Positions 30,813 to 39,947 of a stretch of 64,000 nucleotides of DNA are shown piece after piece; position 1 is the first letter of the stretch, and every line of letters begins with the position of its first letter. Both the position numbers and the translations under genes were made by a program. The notes under the pieces were generated by a model. That model made no database searches, was not told the DNA's origin, and saw only the letters and a program-made list of their open reading frames with translations. The DNA is from a virus. Where the stretch lies: positions 80,244 through 144,243 of IMG/VR virus record IMGVR_UViG_3300013099_000017, one strand, 5' to 3'.

Positions 30813-33182
30813 ATGTCAGAAGAACTAATACTTACCAATTTAATACATAATGATGAATTTATAAAAAGAGCATTACCCTTCCTAAAATTATCATATTTTC
30901 AATATGAAGAAAATAAATTAATCTTTGAGCAATATGTCAGATACTACGCAAAGTATAATACAAAACCAACGGCTGAAACTCTTGCTCACGAAATAGCAGA
31001 AATAGAAGAAATTCGTGATGATACCCTTGAAAACACATTGGAAAGTTTGGGTGATCTTGAACAGGATGAAGAACCCAATATTGAATGGTTAGTAAATACA
31101 ACCGAGGGTTTTTGTCAAGAACGTGCTATTTATAATGCTATTCAAAATTCAATTGACATTATTGATGGTGTTGATGAAAAACACACTAAACACGCTATTC
31201 CCGATATTCTTAAAAAAGCCTTATCAATTTCATTTGATGTTAAGTTAGGTCATGATTATTTAGAAGATGCTGAAAAGCGTTTTGAATTTTATAATTTAGA
31301 TCATCCAAGAATCGAATTTGACATTGAAATGTTGAATAAAATTACCAATGGTGGTTGTCCAAGAAAAACTTTAAATGTTCTATTAGGAACCACTAATGTA
31401 GGTAAAGCTGAAAGTATTTTTACTAAATTATTAACTCCAACTGGAATTAAAATGTTTGGTGATTTAAAAGTTAATGATTATGTTTATGGTAGTGATGGAA
31501 ATCCAACTAAAATTATCAATACATATCCCCAGGGAGAATTACCATTATATGAAATAACATTCAAAGATGGTAGATCAACACAATGTTCATATGAACATCT
31601 TTGGAATGTATATAAAGGCGATAATAAAGAACAAATTACAATTGATTCTAATGAAATATTTAGGTTGATGGATTTAAAATATTACAGTAAAAGATTATGG
31701 ATACCATTATCTAAACCAATTAATTTCAATAAAGAATATAATTTTAATATAGATCCATATTTAATGGGTGTTTATTTGGGTGATGGTACTACAATGGCTG
31801 AATCTATTGGAATATCATCTAATGATAACCATATTATTGAAAAAATAAAAAATATCATTGATATTGATGATATGGATATCAAATATAAATCAAAATACGA
31901 TTATATAATTAAGTCTAGGTTCACTGGTGAAAATGAATATTTAACAGAGTTAAAACAATATAATTTATTTAAAGTGAAATCAGATAAAAAGTTTATTCCA
32001 AAAGAAATGATGAATTCTACAATTCAAAACAGATGGGATTTATTGACAGGATTGATTGATTCTGATGGATATTGTGGTAAACATGGAACATTACAATATT
32101 ATACTACAAGTGAACAACTTAAAAATGATGTAATTGATCTTGTAAGAAGTTTAGGTGGGATTGCCACAAGTAAAGATAAACAAACATATTGTAATGGAAA
32201 AAAAGGATTACCATCTTATGATATAATGATTAAAATTAATCCTGAAAATGGATTAAATATTAGTCCAAATAAAAAGAATGTGGAAATATTTAATAATAGA
32301 ATAAAAATTCCAAAACTAAAAATTGAATCAATAAAGAAAATACACAAAGAAGAATGTATGTGTATTAAAGTTGAAGCAAAAGATCATTTATATTTAACAA
32401 AGGATTTTATTGTTACTCATAATACATTGGGATTAGTACATATGGCAACTGCATATATGAATCTTGGTTATAATGTTGCATATATCACAGCGGAAATGAG
32501 TGAAGAAGCAATTGGTAATCGTGTTGATGCTAATGAATTTCAAGTTAATGTGAATGATGTAGAAGATATGGATTTCGATATCTTCATGAATAAAATTAAT
32601 GCCATTAAGAATAAAACAAAGGGTCGATTAAAAATACACGAATATCCTACAAGTACAGCTCATACAGGTCATATTAAGACATTATTACAAGAATGGCAAT
32701 TGAAGATGAATTTCACGCCAGATATTATAATGATAGATTATATAAATATTATGGCAAGTAGTAGGGTCAAGTTAGCTAATACCGGATCATATTTTTACAT
32801 TAAAGCCATTGCCGAAGAATTTAGAGCATTGGCAGTAGAAACAAATACAGTTTTATGGACTGCTACTCAATCAAATCGAGGCGGTGCTAATAATCCAGAT
32901 GTTGATTTAACTGATACGAGTGAATCATTTGGTTTACCTGCAACTGCTGATTTTATGTTGGCATTAATCAGAACAGAAGAATTGGATGCTTTGGGTCAAT
33001 TAATGATCAAACAATTAAAATCAAGATATGGCAATAAGGGCTATTATGAGAAATTTGTAATTGGTTCTAACATTAATACAATGAGTTGGTATGATGTTGA
33101 TGATACTGCTCAATTTGATGATGTTATTAAAGAAGATACAAAGCAAAAACATAAGGGGAAATTCGATGATTTTAAAATTTAA
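30813..33182 (+). CDS. gp41-like replicative DNA helicase with a class 3 intein
   Basis: The spliced protein (residues 1-198 plus 538-789, 450 aa) follows T4 gp41, the hexameric 5'-3' helicase of the replication fork. It has LSISFDV.LGHDYLED before the ATPase core, Walker A GTTNVGK-T at the splice junction, AYITAEMSEEAIGNRVDAN, the Walker B strand IIMIDYINIM, TATQSNRGG and QLKSRYGNKG. The intein splits the P-loop after the lysine, so the helicase is inactive until splicing. The primase partner is at 43843. Confidence 0.92.
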   Translation: MSEELILTNLIHNDEFIKRALPFLKLSYFQYEENKLIFEQYVRYYAKYNTKPTAETLAHEIAEIEEIRDDTLENTLESLGDLEQDEEPNIEWLVNTTEGFCQERAIYNAIQNSIDIIDGVDEKHTKHAIPDILKKALSISFDVKLGHDYLEDAEKRFEFYNLDHPRIEFDIEMLNKITNGGCPRKTLNVLLGTTNVGKAESIFTKLLTPTGIKMFGDLKVNDYVYGSDGNPTKIINTYPQGELPLYEITFKDGRSTQCSYEHLWNVYKGDNKEQITIDSNEIFRLMDLKYYSKRLWIPLSKPINFNKEYNFNIDPYLMGVYLGDGTTMAESIGISSNDNHIIEKIKNIIDIDDMDIKYKSKYDYIIKSRFTGENEYLTELKQYNLFKVKSDKKFIPKEMMNSTIQNRWDLLTGLIDSDGYCGKHGTLQYYTTSEQLKNDVIDLVRSLGGIATSKDKQTYCNGKKGLPSYDIMIKINPENGLNISPNKKNVEIFNNRIKIPKLKIESIKKIHKEECMCIKVEAKDHLYLTKDFIVTHNTLGLVHMATAYMNLGYNVAYITAEMSEEAIGNRVDANEFQVNVNDVEDMDFDIFMNKINAIKNKTKGRLKIHEYPTSTAHTGHIKTLLQEWQLKMNFTPDIIMIDYINIMASSRVKLANTGSYFYIKAIAEEFRALAVETNTVLWTATQSNRGGANNPDVDLTDTSESFGLPATADFMLALIRTEELDALGQLMIKQLKSRYGNKGYYEKFVIGSNINTMSWYDVDDTAQFDDVIKEDTKQKHKGKFDDFKI
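31407..32423 (+). mobile_element. class 3 intein with LAGLIDADG homing endonuclease
   Basis: The element spans helicase residues 199 to 537 (339 aa). It starts with Ala rather than Cys/Ser and ends THN before extein Thr. The class 3 signature is visible: Trp 264 in block B (EHLW), Cys 517 in block F (MCIKV) and Thr 535 in block G (VTHN). In this class the block F cysteine attacks instead of residue 1. Two LAGLIDADG-like helices, LMGVYLGDG near 317 and LLTGLIDSDG near 409, indicate an active-looking homing endonuclease. Confidence 0.85.
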
Positions 33183-33201
33183 TTCAACTGAGACTATTTA
33201 A

Positions 33202-34203
33202 ATGGGATTCTTTGATTTTTGGGATAAAGATATATCTGATGAAGATAAGAAAATTGCATATGAAAAGTGTAAGCATATTGCACCACCACCATTAGAACCC
33301 CCTGCCCAACATCCACCAGAAGTAATAGAAGAATATAATGAAAAACGTTTAGAGTGTATGCGTATTCAGCAAGATATTCTTTATTATAGTAAAATTCAAC
33401 ATTTGTGTATTAAAAGTGGGGAACATATTGAAGATAATAGATTTTCTGATATAGTTGCTAAGGCATGGATTAATTGTTGGAAACAATATCCTTCAACAGA
33501 AGAATATATTGAAATGTATGGTCTTGATCCATATACAGAATGTTTCCATTGTGAAAAAGATAAACAGGGTAAACTAATTGATGAACGTGAAATTTGTAAT
33601 CCATGTAATCCTTGTGTAAATTTTGAATATGATGGTAATTGTACTAAGTGGCAATATTGGTATATGATTTTTGATGTTAAATCTCAAAGATTTTGGAGAC
33701 AACCAACAACAAAAGAACCAATATGGGATTGTGAACAACAAGCTATCCAAGCATGGGAGGAAGATAATCCACCAAAATCTGCTGGTAAACAACAAATATC
33801 ATTTCATGATCCCTTGAAACAACAGGGTAATTTCTGTCCAAAATATGAAAGTCAAATTACAGGTGATCCCGAAAAAGATAAAAATATTCCAAAAGTGGAA
33901 AATAGTTTTAAATGGTGTGTACCAAGATGGAATGATCAATGTCGTTTTTTTGTTATGAAATTTAAAAATAATATGATTTCCATTAATGATAGTGATACCA
34001 TGTACACATCTTGGACAATGATTAAAAAATGTAATCAAGAAGAATGTGATTTAGCCGAAGCAGAAGATGAAGATTCATCTTTGAATAGATTGGCAAGACA
34101 TGCCCGATATTGTATTAATAGATGTTTTGATGTTGATCCAAAACATGCAATCTATCCTGCATGGGAAGGAAATTTAGTAAATTATACTCATAAAGGATGG
34201 TAA
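33202..34203 (+). CDS. hypothetical Cys-rich protein (333 aa)
   Basis: The protein is rich in Cys and Trp (CFHCEKDKQG, CNPCNPCVNF, CVPRWNDQCRFF). It has a proline-rich stretch PPPLEPPAQHPPEV near residue 27. The paired cysteines suggest several zinc sites. No recognised family. It follows the helicase by 19 bases and ends just before a late promoter. Confidence 0.6.
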   Translation: MGFFDFWDKDISDEDKKIAYEKCKHIAPPPLEPPAQHPPEVIEEYNEKRLECMRIQQDILYYSKIQHLCIKSGEHIEDNRFSDIVAKAWINCWKQYPSTEEYIEMYGLDPYTECFHCEKDKQGKLIDEREICNPCNPCVNFEYDGNCTKWQYWYMIFDVKSQRFWRQPTTKEPIWDCEQQAIQAWEEDNPPKSAGKQQISFHDPLKQQGNFCPKYESQITGDPEKDKNIPKVENSFKWCVPRWNDQCRFFVMKFKNNMISINDSDTMYTSWTMIKKCNQEECDLAEAEDEDSSLNRLARHARYCINRCFDVDPKHAIYPAWEGNLVNYTHKGW

Positions 34204-34212
34204 TTTTCAAAT

Positions 34213-34220
34213 TATAAATA
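34213..34220 (+). promoter_or_regulatory. late promoter motif TATAAATA
   Basis: Exact motif 21 bases before ATG 34242, with AGGATAG as ribosome binding site. It probably drives the first genes of the capsid-targeted block. Confidence 0.65.
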
Positions 34221-34241
34221 CTATAAAATAGGATAGTTTGA

Positions 34242-35060
34242 ATGAAATATAACAATATCACATATGATGAATATGTGGATGCTTTAAATGAAATTGCATT
34301 GCTTGACGAAAATGGTCAATTAAATGAGGGTATCTTAGATTCATTGTCGGGTTTAACTGGTAAGGTTGGTAAATTTATATCAACTGCTAAAAAAACTATG
34401 GGTGAACTTGTTGATTCTACTAAACTTGAAACCCGTGATATAATTAAAGCATTTAAAAATAGAGAAATTTTTTCAGTATTGAAGAAAGTTGGGTTTAGTA
34501 TTAAGAAATTACTGATGATGCTTAAAGCAGGACAAAAAGCATTAAATGGTGGTTTAAATAAAATATTCAAAGAAATCCACAATCATAAAATATTACAAAA
34601 AATTCATAGTGGTGTTATGACTGTTGATGAATTTATCAACAAATATCCCATTCTTAATAAAATAGGTGGAATTGCTGTTGCTGGAATTTTATTGTGGATA
34701 TGGTTAAATATGTCATTTACGGGAGCAAGTCTTGATTTTGACATTGATCAATCTTCTCTATTAGATGCATTAGCTGGCAATTATTCATTAGCCGATCTAT
34801 TTACATCCCCTACTGGTTTAAAAACAATAGCATTTTTAGCGGTTGGTTTATCCGGTATTTCTGTTATAGCTTATTTTCCTGTAACTGCATATAATCTTAC
34901 TATGAGTATTATCTATACAGGACTTAAAAAATCCAACTTCAAAGATCAATCCACTATGCACAAAATAAAACATCATATTTTTAAAATAGCAGAAAAATGT
35001 GATTATAAAATGTCATTTAAGCAATTTAATAAATACAGTAAAATACAGGAAGTATTATGA
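34242..35060 (+). CDS. capsid-targeted membrane-active protein (272 aa, putative)
   Basis: The N terminus (MKYNNITYDEYVDALNE) and LNEG at residues 27 to 30 fit a targeting peptide and prohead-protease site of the L-N-E/G type. Basic amphipathic helices and two transmembrane segments follow (IGGIAVAGILLWIWL near 143, TIAFLAVGLSGISVIAYF near 195). Such a protein inside the capsid could act on the host membrane during DNA entry. That role is inference. Confidence 0.5.
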   Translation: MKYNNITYDEYVDALNEIALLDENGQLNEGILDSLSGLTGKVGKFISTAKKTMGELVDSTKLETRDIIKAFKNREIFSVLKKVGFSIKKLLMMLKAGQKALNGGLNKIFKEIHNHKILQKIHSGVMTVDEFINKYPILNKIGGIAVAGILLWIWLNMSFTGASLDFDIDQSSLLDALAGNYSLADLFTSPTGLKTIAFLAVGLSGISVIAYFPVTAYNLTMSIIYTGLKKSNFKDQSTMHKIKHHIFKIAEKCDYKMSFKQFNKYSKIQEVL

Positions 35061-35254
35061 TTACAAAATACAGAGAATATCTTATTGAAGGCGTAAATCA
35101 AGTTTTCAAAAAATTTCCGGATTACGAAAGTCGGAAAAAAGAATTAAATAGATTAGTTGATAAGCGTGGAGATCAATCTTCAAATTTATCTAAACAAGAA
35201 CAAAAAAACTATATCACATTAACTGATTGGTGGGATGAAAAGGGAAAAGATTAA
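35057..35254 (+). CDS. capsid-targeted small protein (65 aa, putative)
   Basis: Begins MITKYREYLIEGV: a targeting-type peptide with a likely cleavage site after Glu 11 (LIE/G). The remaining 54 residues are basic and polar. ATGA overlap with the previous gene. Confidence 0.5.
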   Translation: MITKYREYLIEGVNQVFKKFPDYESRKKELNRLVDKRGDQSSNLSKQEQKNYITLTDWWDEKGKD

Positions 35255-35883
35255 TGAAAAGTTATAAAGCATTACAAGAAGAATTAAATAAGCCAAGTGA
35301 AGTATTAATTGAAGATATTATGTCAATCATTGCTATTCGTGGGGCAGATCAAACTCAATTATATGAAGCATTTGATGCTGATTGTGATCATATCTTAAAT
35401 GAAGGTATTATGGATGTTCTTAAAATGGATGTTCGTACCGTTGCCAAAAATGTCGATGGTTTGCTTAGTAAGGGTTTAAAAAAGGTTGGATTACACACAC
35501 ATAAGGGTAAGGGTATTATCTCTTATATAATGAGTGCAGGTAAAGGTGTGGGTAAAATGGTTTTAGCTGGTATCCGTGGTGATTCTGAAACAGTTAAAGA
35601 ACTTGCTCGAAGTGTTAAAAAAGAAGATGTTTTGGATTTTGTATTAAAACTTGACATGGCTACACAACACTTAATTACCGGACCAATTCATATGATCGAT
35701 GCTTGGACGGGTTGGCATATTGGGGCAAATTTAGAAAACGTTATTCGTGGTAAGGATGGTATCGTTGCGAAAATTAAAGGTGCTTTTCAGACAATTAAAC
35801 AAAATATTGGTCATGTGGTTGATAAAACCCGTGTGGCAGTATTTAATAAAGGTATTAGTCAACTTGAAGCAGAAATCAGTTAA
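35254..35883 (+). CDS. capsid-targeted protein (209 aa, putative)
   Basis: Begins MKSYKALQEE and carries HILNEGIMD near residue 47, where LNE/G is a good prohead-protease site. The mature part is basic and glycine-rich (SYIMSAGKGVGKMVLAGI). Parallels with the 34242 protein (LNEGI.D followed by a basic helical region) suggest a shared internal-protein layout. Confidence 0.5.
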   Translation: MKSYKALQEELNKPSEVLIEDIMSIIAIRGADQTQLYEAFDADCDHILNEGIMDVLKMDVRTVAKNVDGLLSKGLKKVGLHTHKGKGIISYIMSAGKGVGKMVLAGIRGDSETVKELARSVKKEDVLDFVLKLDMATQHLITGPIHMIDAWTGWHIGANLENVIRGKDGIVAKIKGAFQTIKQNIGHVVDKTRVAVFNKGISQLEAEIS

Positions 35884-35904
35884 TTGGAACTAATTAATAA
35901 ATAA

Positions 35905-35933
35905 TTGCTTTAATATGTAAAATATGTTAAACT
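35905..35933 (+). promoter_or_regulatory. sigma70-type promoter
   Basis: TTGCTT at 35905 and TAAACT at 35928, spacer 17. The same TAAACT -10 recurs at 43801 and 51197. It precedes the small gene at 35956. Confidence 0.5.
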
Positions 35934-35955
35934 GAGGGGATAAAGGAGAATATTA

Positions 35956-36123
35956 ATGATATCATATGAAGAATATCTTAATATCAACAGAGGTATTGTT
36001 GGTGTTTATCATACAGAAGATGTAGCAAAGAATCAAAAAAAGAAATTAAAGGTATATTATTCCGGTTTAAATGTTCAACGAAGTAAATCAGGTGATTATA
36101 TTCTTTACGGAATACCATTATAA
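35956..36123 (+). CDS. hypothetical protein (55 aa), targeting-like start
   Basis: Begins MISYEEYLNINRGIVG after a strong AAGGAG site. The YEEYLN start resembles the capsid-targeting pattern but no clear x-E/G site follows. Confidence 0.5.
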   Translation: MISYEEYLNINRGIVGVYHTEDVAKNQKKKLKVYYSGLNVQRSKSGDYILYGIPL

Positions 36124-36139
36124 ATTAAGGAAAAAACAA

Positions 36140-36322
36140 ATGAAAAAGAATTATAAAGAGTTTTTGGAAGAACAAAGAGAAGTTCTAACAGAAAGTGAAA
36201 AATGGGCTAAATCAGAAGCTATGAAAGTTTTAAATGCTCATTTCAAGAAAATGGAACACAAAATGGAAGTATCGGAAGCGGAATCATTTCAAAATTTCAT
36301 CAATAAAATGAAAAAAGGTTAA
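36140..36322 (+). CDS. capsid-targeted small protein (60 aa, putative)
   Basis: I start at ATG 36140 after AAGGAAAAAAC. The sequence MKKNYKEFLEEQREVLTESE has the targeting pattern and LTE/S as a possible cleavage site at residue 18. The rest is one charged helix. Confidence 0.55.
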   Translation: MKKNYKEFLEEQREVLTESEKWAKSEAMKVLNAHFKKMEHKMEVSEAESFQNFINKMKKG

Positions 36323-36327
36323 GTAAA

Positions 36328-36837
36328 ATGCAACAAAATGCTTACTGGATCAATCCAAGGGGCAAAATCCTTGATATTGGAATGGGAACACACATTAATC
36401 AGATTATTAAATCACCAAAATCGTTTGGATTGACAGAACGTTATATTCGTAATGTCTATGAAAAATTTGGTGAGCCAATGAGTCTTGAAGGTAAAGCCCG
36501 TGAACAAATCATGTTGGAAGTTATCAAGGATGGATTTGTTCGTATCAGATTGGTTCCAAATAGATTTTGGTTAGTCAATGCTAATAAATATGATCGAAAA
36601 TTAAAAAAAGCATTATCTGTTTGGGCTGGTGATGCCAAAGATGTAAAAAATGCAGGTAAATTTATGCCTGTCAAAATTGTTACTAACAGTGAAGTAGTAA
36701 GCACATATGATGTTAATGATTTATATTATGAAAAACATTTGAATGAATCTGATAACATATCCGGTTATAATCCTATTATGGTTGAAAGTGTTGAAGATTT
36801 CAAATATTCAAAATATCAACAACTTAGGAACTTATGA
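36328..36837 (+). CDS. hypothetical phage protein (169 aa)
   Basis: Opens MQQNAYWINPRGKILDIGMG and has IIKSPKSFGLTERYI, a domain layout seen in some phage proteins with no assigned role. It lacks the targeting peptide although its neighbours have it. Unknown. Confidence 0.55.
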   Translation: MQQNAYWINPRGKILDIGMGTHINQIIKSPKSFGLTERYIRNVYEKFGEPMSLEGKAREQIMLEVIKDGFVRIRLVPNRFWLVNANKYDRKLKKALSVWAGDAKDVKNAGKFMPVKIVTNSEVVSTYDVNDLYYEKHLNESDNISGYNPIMVESVEDFKYSKYQQLRNL

Positions 36838-37424
36838 AAACATTTAAACAATTTAATAAATCAGGTAGAAATGTAGAAATTTCAAAGTATTCATTATCAG
36901 ATGCTATTGAATATTCACAAAGTCAATTCCGTGAATATGGTAAAGACTTATATGAAGAAATACCAAACTTTGATAAGAACTTTGAAATAGCTCAAATGAA
37001 AGCGAGTACGGGTAGAACATTAAGAAAAGATATGCCTGTAATTTCAAGAAAAGATATTGCTGATTTCAAAGTATTTCTTAAAGAAAAAGGTGTTAAATTT
37101 AAATTAAAGAAACAGGAAGTTAGTAAATTTCATCCAATTCAAAAACAAATTTATTTAAATAAATCTATTGATATTATTGCTAAATTTAGTGTTCAAGATT
37201 CTAAAAACTTCTTAACTGATTCTAAAACTGTTAGTGTATTATCGAGAGATAATTATCTTATTGATGGACATCATAGGATGCTTACAGGGTTATTAATAAA
37301 TCCTAAAATGAAATTTAATACCATTATTGTTGATTTACCTGCAATTGAATTATTACCACTAGCGTTAGAATTTTCAGATGATCATACTAGTAATACACGA
37401 AACGAATCATATGAAAAAGTTTAA
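36834..37424 (+). CDS. ParB/Srx-fold-like protein with targeting-like N terminus (196 aa)
   Basis: Begins MKTFKQFNKSGRN. It contains HPIQKQIYLNKSID near residue 99 and LIDGHHRMLTGLLI near 141; the DGHHR element is typical of ParB-like/sulfiredoxin-like folds, where it can bind or cleave nucleotides. It is a paralogue of the 41530 protein. Confidence 0.6.
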   Translation: MKTFKQFNKSGRNVEISKYSLSDAIEYSQSQFREYGKDLYEEIPNFDKNFEIAQMKASTGRTLRKDMPVISRKDIADFKVFLKEKGVKFKLKKQEVSKFHPIQKQIYLNKSIDIIAKFSVQDSKNFLTDSKTVSVLSRDNYLIDGHHRMLTGLLINPKMKFNTIIVDLPAIELLPLALEFSDDHTSNTRNESYEKV

Positions 37425-37839
37425 AGAATATTTAAAAGAAGAATGGTATCAAACATATAAGATACCAAGTTTAAAAGATCCATTAAATATCTTTAAAAAT
37501 CCATCAAGAAAAGAAATAATGGAATTAGCAAAACAAGATTTTGATAGTTTTAGAGTATTATTGATGGATAATGGTGATGTTTATGCATGGTCAAAAGCAA
37601 TTCATGCACAAGCACATAAAGCATTAAAATTGAATGATAAATTTATTCCTGCTTATATTGAATTTGCTGGAAATACTGGTGTAATTACTATTACAGATTT
37701 TATAAATAAATCATATTGGGGTGATCATCGTGAAATGGTTGCTGAACAAGTTAGAACCAACAAACATTTAAAAAAATTATTCAATAATATAAAAATTGGA
37801 TATTACAACAAACGTTCAACCGGAGATTGGGAACAATGA
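37411..37839 (+). CDS. capsid-targeted protein (142 aa, putative)
   Basis: ATG 37411 gives MKKFKEYLKEEWYQ. The mature part has RVLLMDNGDVYAWSKAIHAQ near residue 46, a strand-helix arrangement I do not recognise. It overlaps the previous gene by 14 bases. Confidence 0.5.
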   Translation: MKKFKEYLKEEWYQTYKIPSLKDPLNIFKNPSRKEIMELAKQDFDSFRVLLMDNGDVYAWSKAIHAQAHKALKLNDKFIPAYIEFAGNTGVITITDFINKSYWGDHREMVAEQVRTNKHLKKLFNNIKIGYYNKRSTGDWEQ

Positions 37840-38213
37840 AAAAATTTAAAGATCTATTAACTGAAATAACATTACAACGTGCAGTAACAAAAGAACCAAT
37901 ATTGAATAAAATTAAGAAATTATTTCAAAATAAATTCGATAAAACAAATAATAATTTATTTTTTATGGATAAAAAAGATGCGATTAAACGATTAAAATCT
38001 TATGGATTATCTGATGAAGAAATCAAAACGATTGAAACTGTTGCCTATTCTGAAATGAAAAAGATTATGACAAAATATAATATTGCTTTTCGTGGAAATG
38101 ATCCATTTGTACTTCATGGATTTAATTTATTTTGGGAGCGTAGTTTTGGTGATGAAAAAACTGCCGATAAAGCATATAAAGAATATTTAAATAACATTAA
38201 GCAGAAACTATAA
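37836..38213 (+). CDS. capsid-targeted protein (125 aa, putative)
   Basis: Begins MKKFKDLLTEITLQ, with LTE at residues 8 to 10 as a candidate cleavage site. The remainder is a basic helical domain. ATGA overlap upstream. Confidence 0.5.
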   Translation: MKKFKDLLTEITLQRAVTKEPILNKIKKLFQNKFDKTNNNLFFMDKKDAIKRLKSYGLSDEEIKTIETVAYSEMKKIMTKYNIAFRGNDPFVLHGFNLFWERSFGDEKTADKAYKEYLNNIKQKL

Positions 38214-38371
38214 TGAAAAGTTTTAAAGAATTAAACGAAAATGTATTGACAAAAGAAATGGATTTTGTTGATGATAGTTCATCAAAATATAATTATTTAG
38301 ATCAACTTGATAGTCATTTAAGTGGTATAATTACAGTATCAGAAGCTCTTGAAAGGGAATATAAAAAATGA
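38213..38371 (+). CDS. capsid-targeted small protein (52 aa, putative)
   Basis: Begins MKSFKELNENVLTKE. TAATG overlap upstream and TGA at 38369. Too short for a domain assignment. Confidence 0.45.
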   Translation: MKSFKELNENVLTKEMDFVDDSSSKYNYLDQLDSHLSGIITVSEALEREYKK

Positions 38372-38384
38372 GTGATATAGATAT

Positions 38385-39326
38385 ATGAAAAAATTTAAAG
38401 CATTTTTAAAAGAACAACCATCCGAAGCTCAGATAAAAGCTGGGAATTATAAGAAAAAACATATGCGATTTTGTACTTGTGATATAGCAATTGAAAATCG
38501 TAAAGGGTCAGTTCGTTCTGGTACTGATCCCGATGGTAAAGAATGGTCTGTAAAAATGCCGTTTGATTATGGTTATATTAAAAGAACCAATGGTGCTGAT
38601 GGTGATGCTGTTGATGTGTTTGTTGGTCCCGATAAAAAGAGTGAACGTATCTTTACAATTAATCAAACTGATGATAAAGGAAAGTTTGATGAACATAAAG
38701 TAATGATGGGTTTTACTGACAAAAAGGATGCAGAAAAAGGTTATCTATCTGCATACGATAAGGGTTGGTCTAACTATGAGAAAGATATTATAGAAATGGA
38801 TATTGATACTTTTAAAAAGTGGTTGGATGTTAAATCACAAAAGAAACCAATGACCGAAAGTTTTGTATTATTACTTAAAGAAAATACCGAGATAAATGGT
38901 TTAGCTCAAATGAAAAAATTTGCTAAAAGTGCAATTTTAAAAATGTCCCAAACAGAACAGTTATCTGAAATGTCATTTGCTCAAATGAAATCAGTTGAGC
39001 AACATGCTGATGATATTTTTTCATCATTAAACATTGATGTTAAGTTAAGGGGTCATTTCTTTGATAGATTGAATGATGCAAGAAATGGTCGTGAAATTAC
39101 CGAAGCTGAAATGATACATTTATTTAATGCCACATTTAAAAAGTATGGGGCTAAAATAGCTCATATGTCAAAGGGTCATGAAGCTGTTATATTTGATCAT
39201 ATGAATAATATTAATGTTCCATTTTTAATAGACTTTGATAATGTTACCGGACAACTGGTATTGATACCAAAAACGGTTATGAGAAAAAAGAATTTTCTAA
39301 CAAGAACACAAAAATTAAAGGTGTAA
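38385..39326 (+). CDS. inorganic-pyrophosphatase-like domain protein, capsid-targeted (313 aa)
   Basis: Begins MKKFKAFLKEQPSE. Residues 25 to 135 match a phage pyrophosphatase-like domain (InPase type): RKGSVRSGTDPDG, MPFDYGYIKRTNGADGDAVD, VFVGP and DKKDAEKGYLSAYD. The acidic residues of the GADGDAVDVFVG turn would bind metal. A second domain (about 165 to 300) is unrecognised. Such domains often occur in phage polyvalent or injected proteins. Confidence 0.65.
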   Translation: MKKFKAFLKEQPSEAQIKAGNYKKKHMRFCTCDIAIENRKGSVRSGTDPDGKEWSVKMPFDYGYIKRTNGADGDAVDVFVGPDKKSERIFTINQTDDKGKFDEHKVMMGFTDKKDAEKGYLSAYDKGWSNYEKDIIEMDIDTFKKWLDVKSQKKPMTESFVLLLKENTEINGLAQMKKFAKSAILKMSQTEQLSEMSFAQMKSVEQHADDIFSSLNIDVKLRGHFFDRLNDARNGREITEAEMIHLFNATFKKYGAKIAHMSKGHEAVIFDHMNNINVPFLIDFDNVTGQLVLIPKTVMRKKNFLTRTQKLKV

Positions 39327-39328
39327 AA

Positions 39329-39601
39329 ATGAAATCATATAAAGAATTTAACAAATTATCAGAAGGATTTGCCAATAAATTAAGGTCTGGTAAAGTTCCG
39401 GTTGGTGAATATAGATTTAAATATGTATCAAAGGGAAATGTTGATTTTATATCAAATTCAACTAAACATAGAAAAAGTTTAAAAGTAATTGAAAAAGGTA
39501 GAGATTATGTTATCATTAATGGTAATGCAAATGATCATTCATCTTTAATTACATCATTGCAATCATTTGGGGATATTAACGGTTATGTCGAAGAAGAATA
39601 A
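39329..39601 (+). CDS. capsid-targeted protein (90 aa, putative)
   Basis: Begins MKSYKEFNKLSEGF, with LSE/G at residues 10 to 13. The mature part is a small basic beta-rich domain. Lies two bases after the pyrophosphatase-like gene. Confidence 0.55.
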   Translation: MKSYKEFNKLSEGFANKLRSGKVPVGEYRFKYVSKGNVDFISNSTKHRKSLKVIEKGRDYVIINGNANDHSSLITSLQSFGDINGYVEEE

Positions 39602-39947
39602 CAAATACGATCAATTTTTAGATAACATTGAAGATCCTGCCGAAAAAATGGTAAAGGAAAATAAAATTCCTGTTGATTATAAATTGATCCATAATATGAC
39701 AAAAGAAATATGGTCATATGAAAATGAAAACGGTGATCTTAGTGAAATATTTAAAAGTAAAGATGAAGCATTATTAAGTATTTGGAATGAAAAATATTTA
39801 AATGAATCATCTAAAGAAAATGGGATGGTTGGTGAAGCGATTGATATATTATCATTAACTAATACAAGAATAACGGATTCTTCCATTACATCTAAATTAG
39901 AAAAAATCATAAACGAATTAAGTTCGATCCAAAGGAAAATCAAATGA
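39585..39947 (+). CDS. hypothetical protein (120 aa)
   Basis: I choose ATG 39585, giving MSKKNNKYDQFLDNIEDPAE; it overlaps the previous gene by 17 bases. It has no targeting peptide at the N terminus, although YLNES appears near residue 69. Unknown. Confidence 0.5.
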   Translation: MSKKNNKYDQFLDNIEDPAEKMVKENKIPVDYKLIHNMTKEIWSYENENGDLSEIFKSKDEALLSIWNEKYLNESSKENGMVGEAIDILSLTNTRITDSSITSKLEKIINELSSIQRKIK

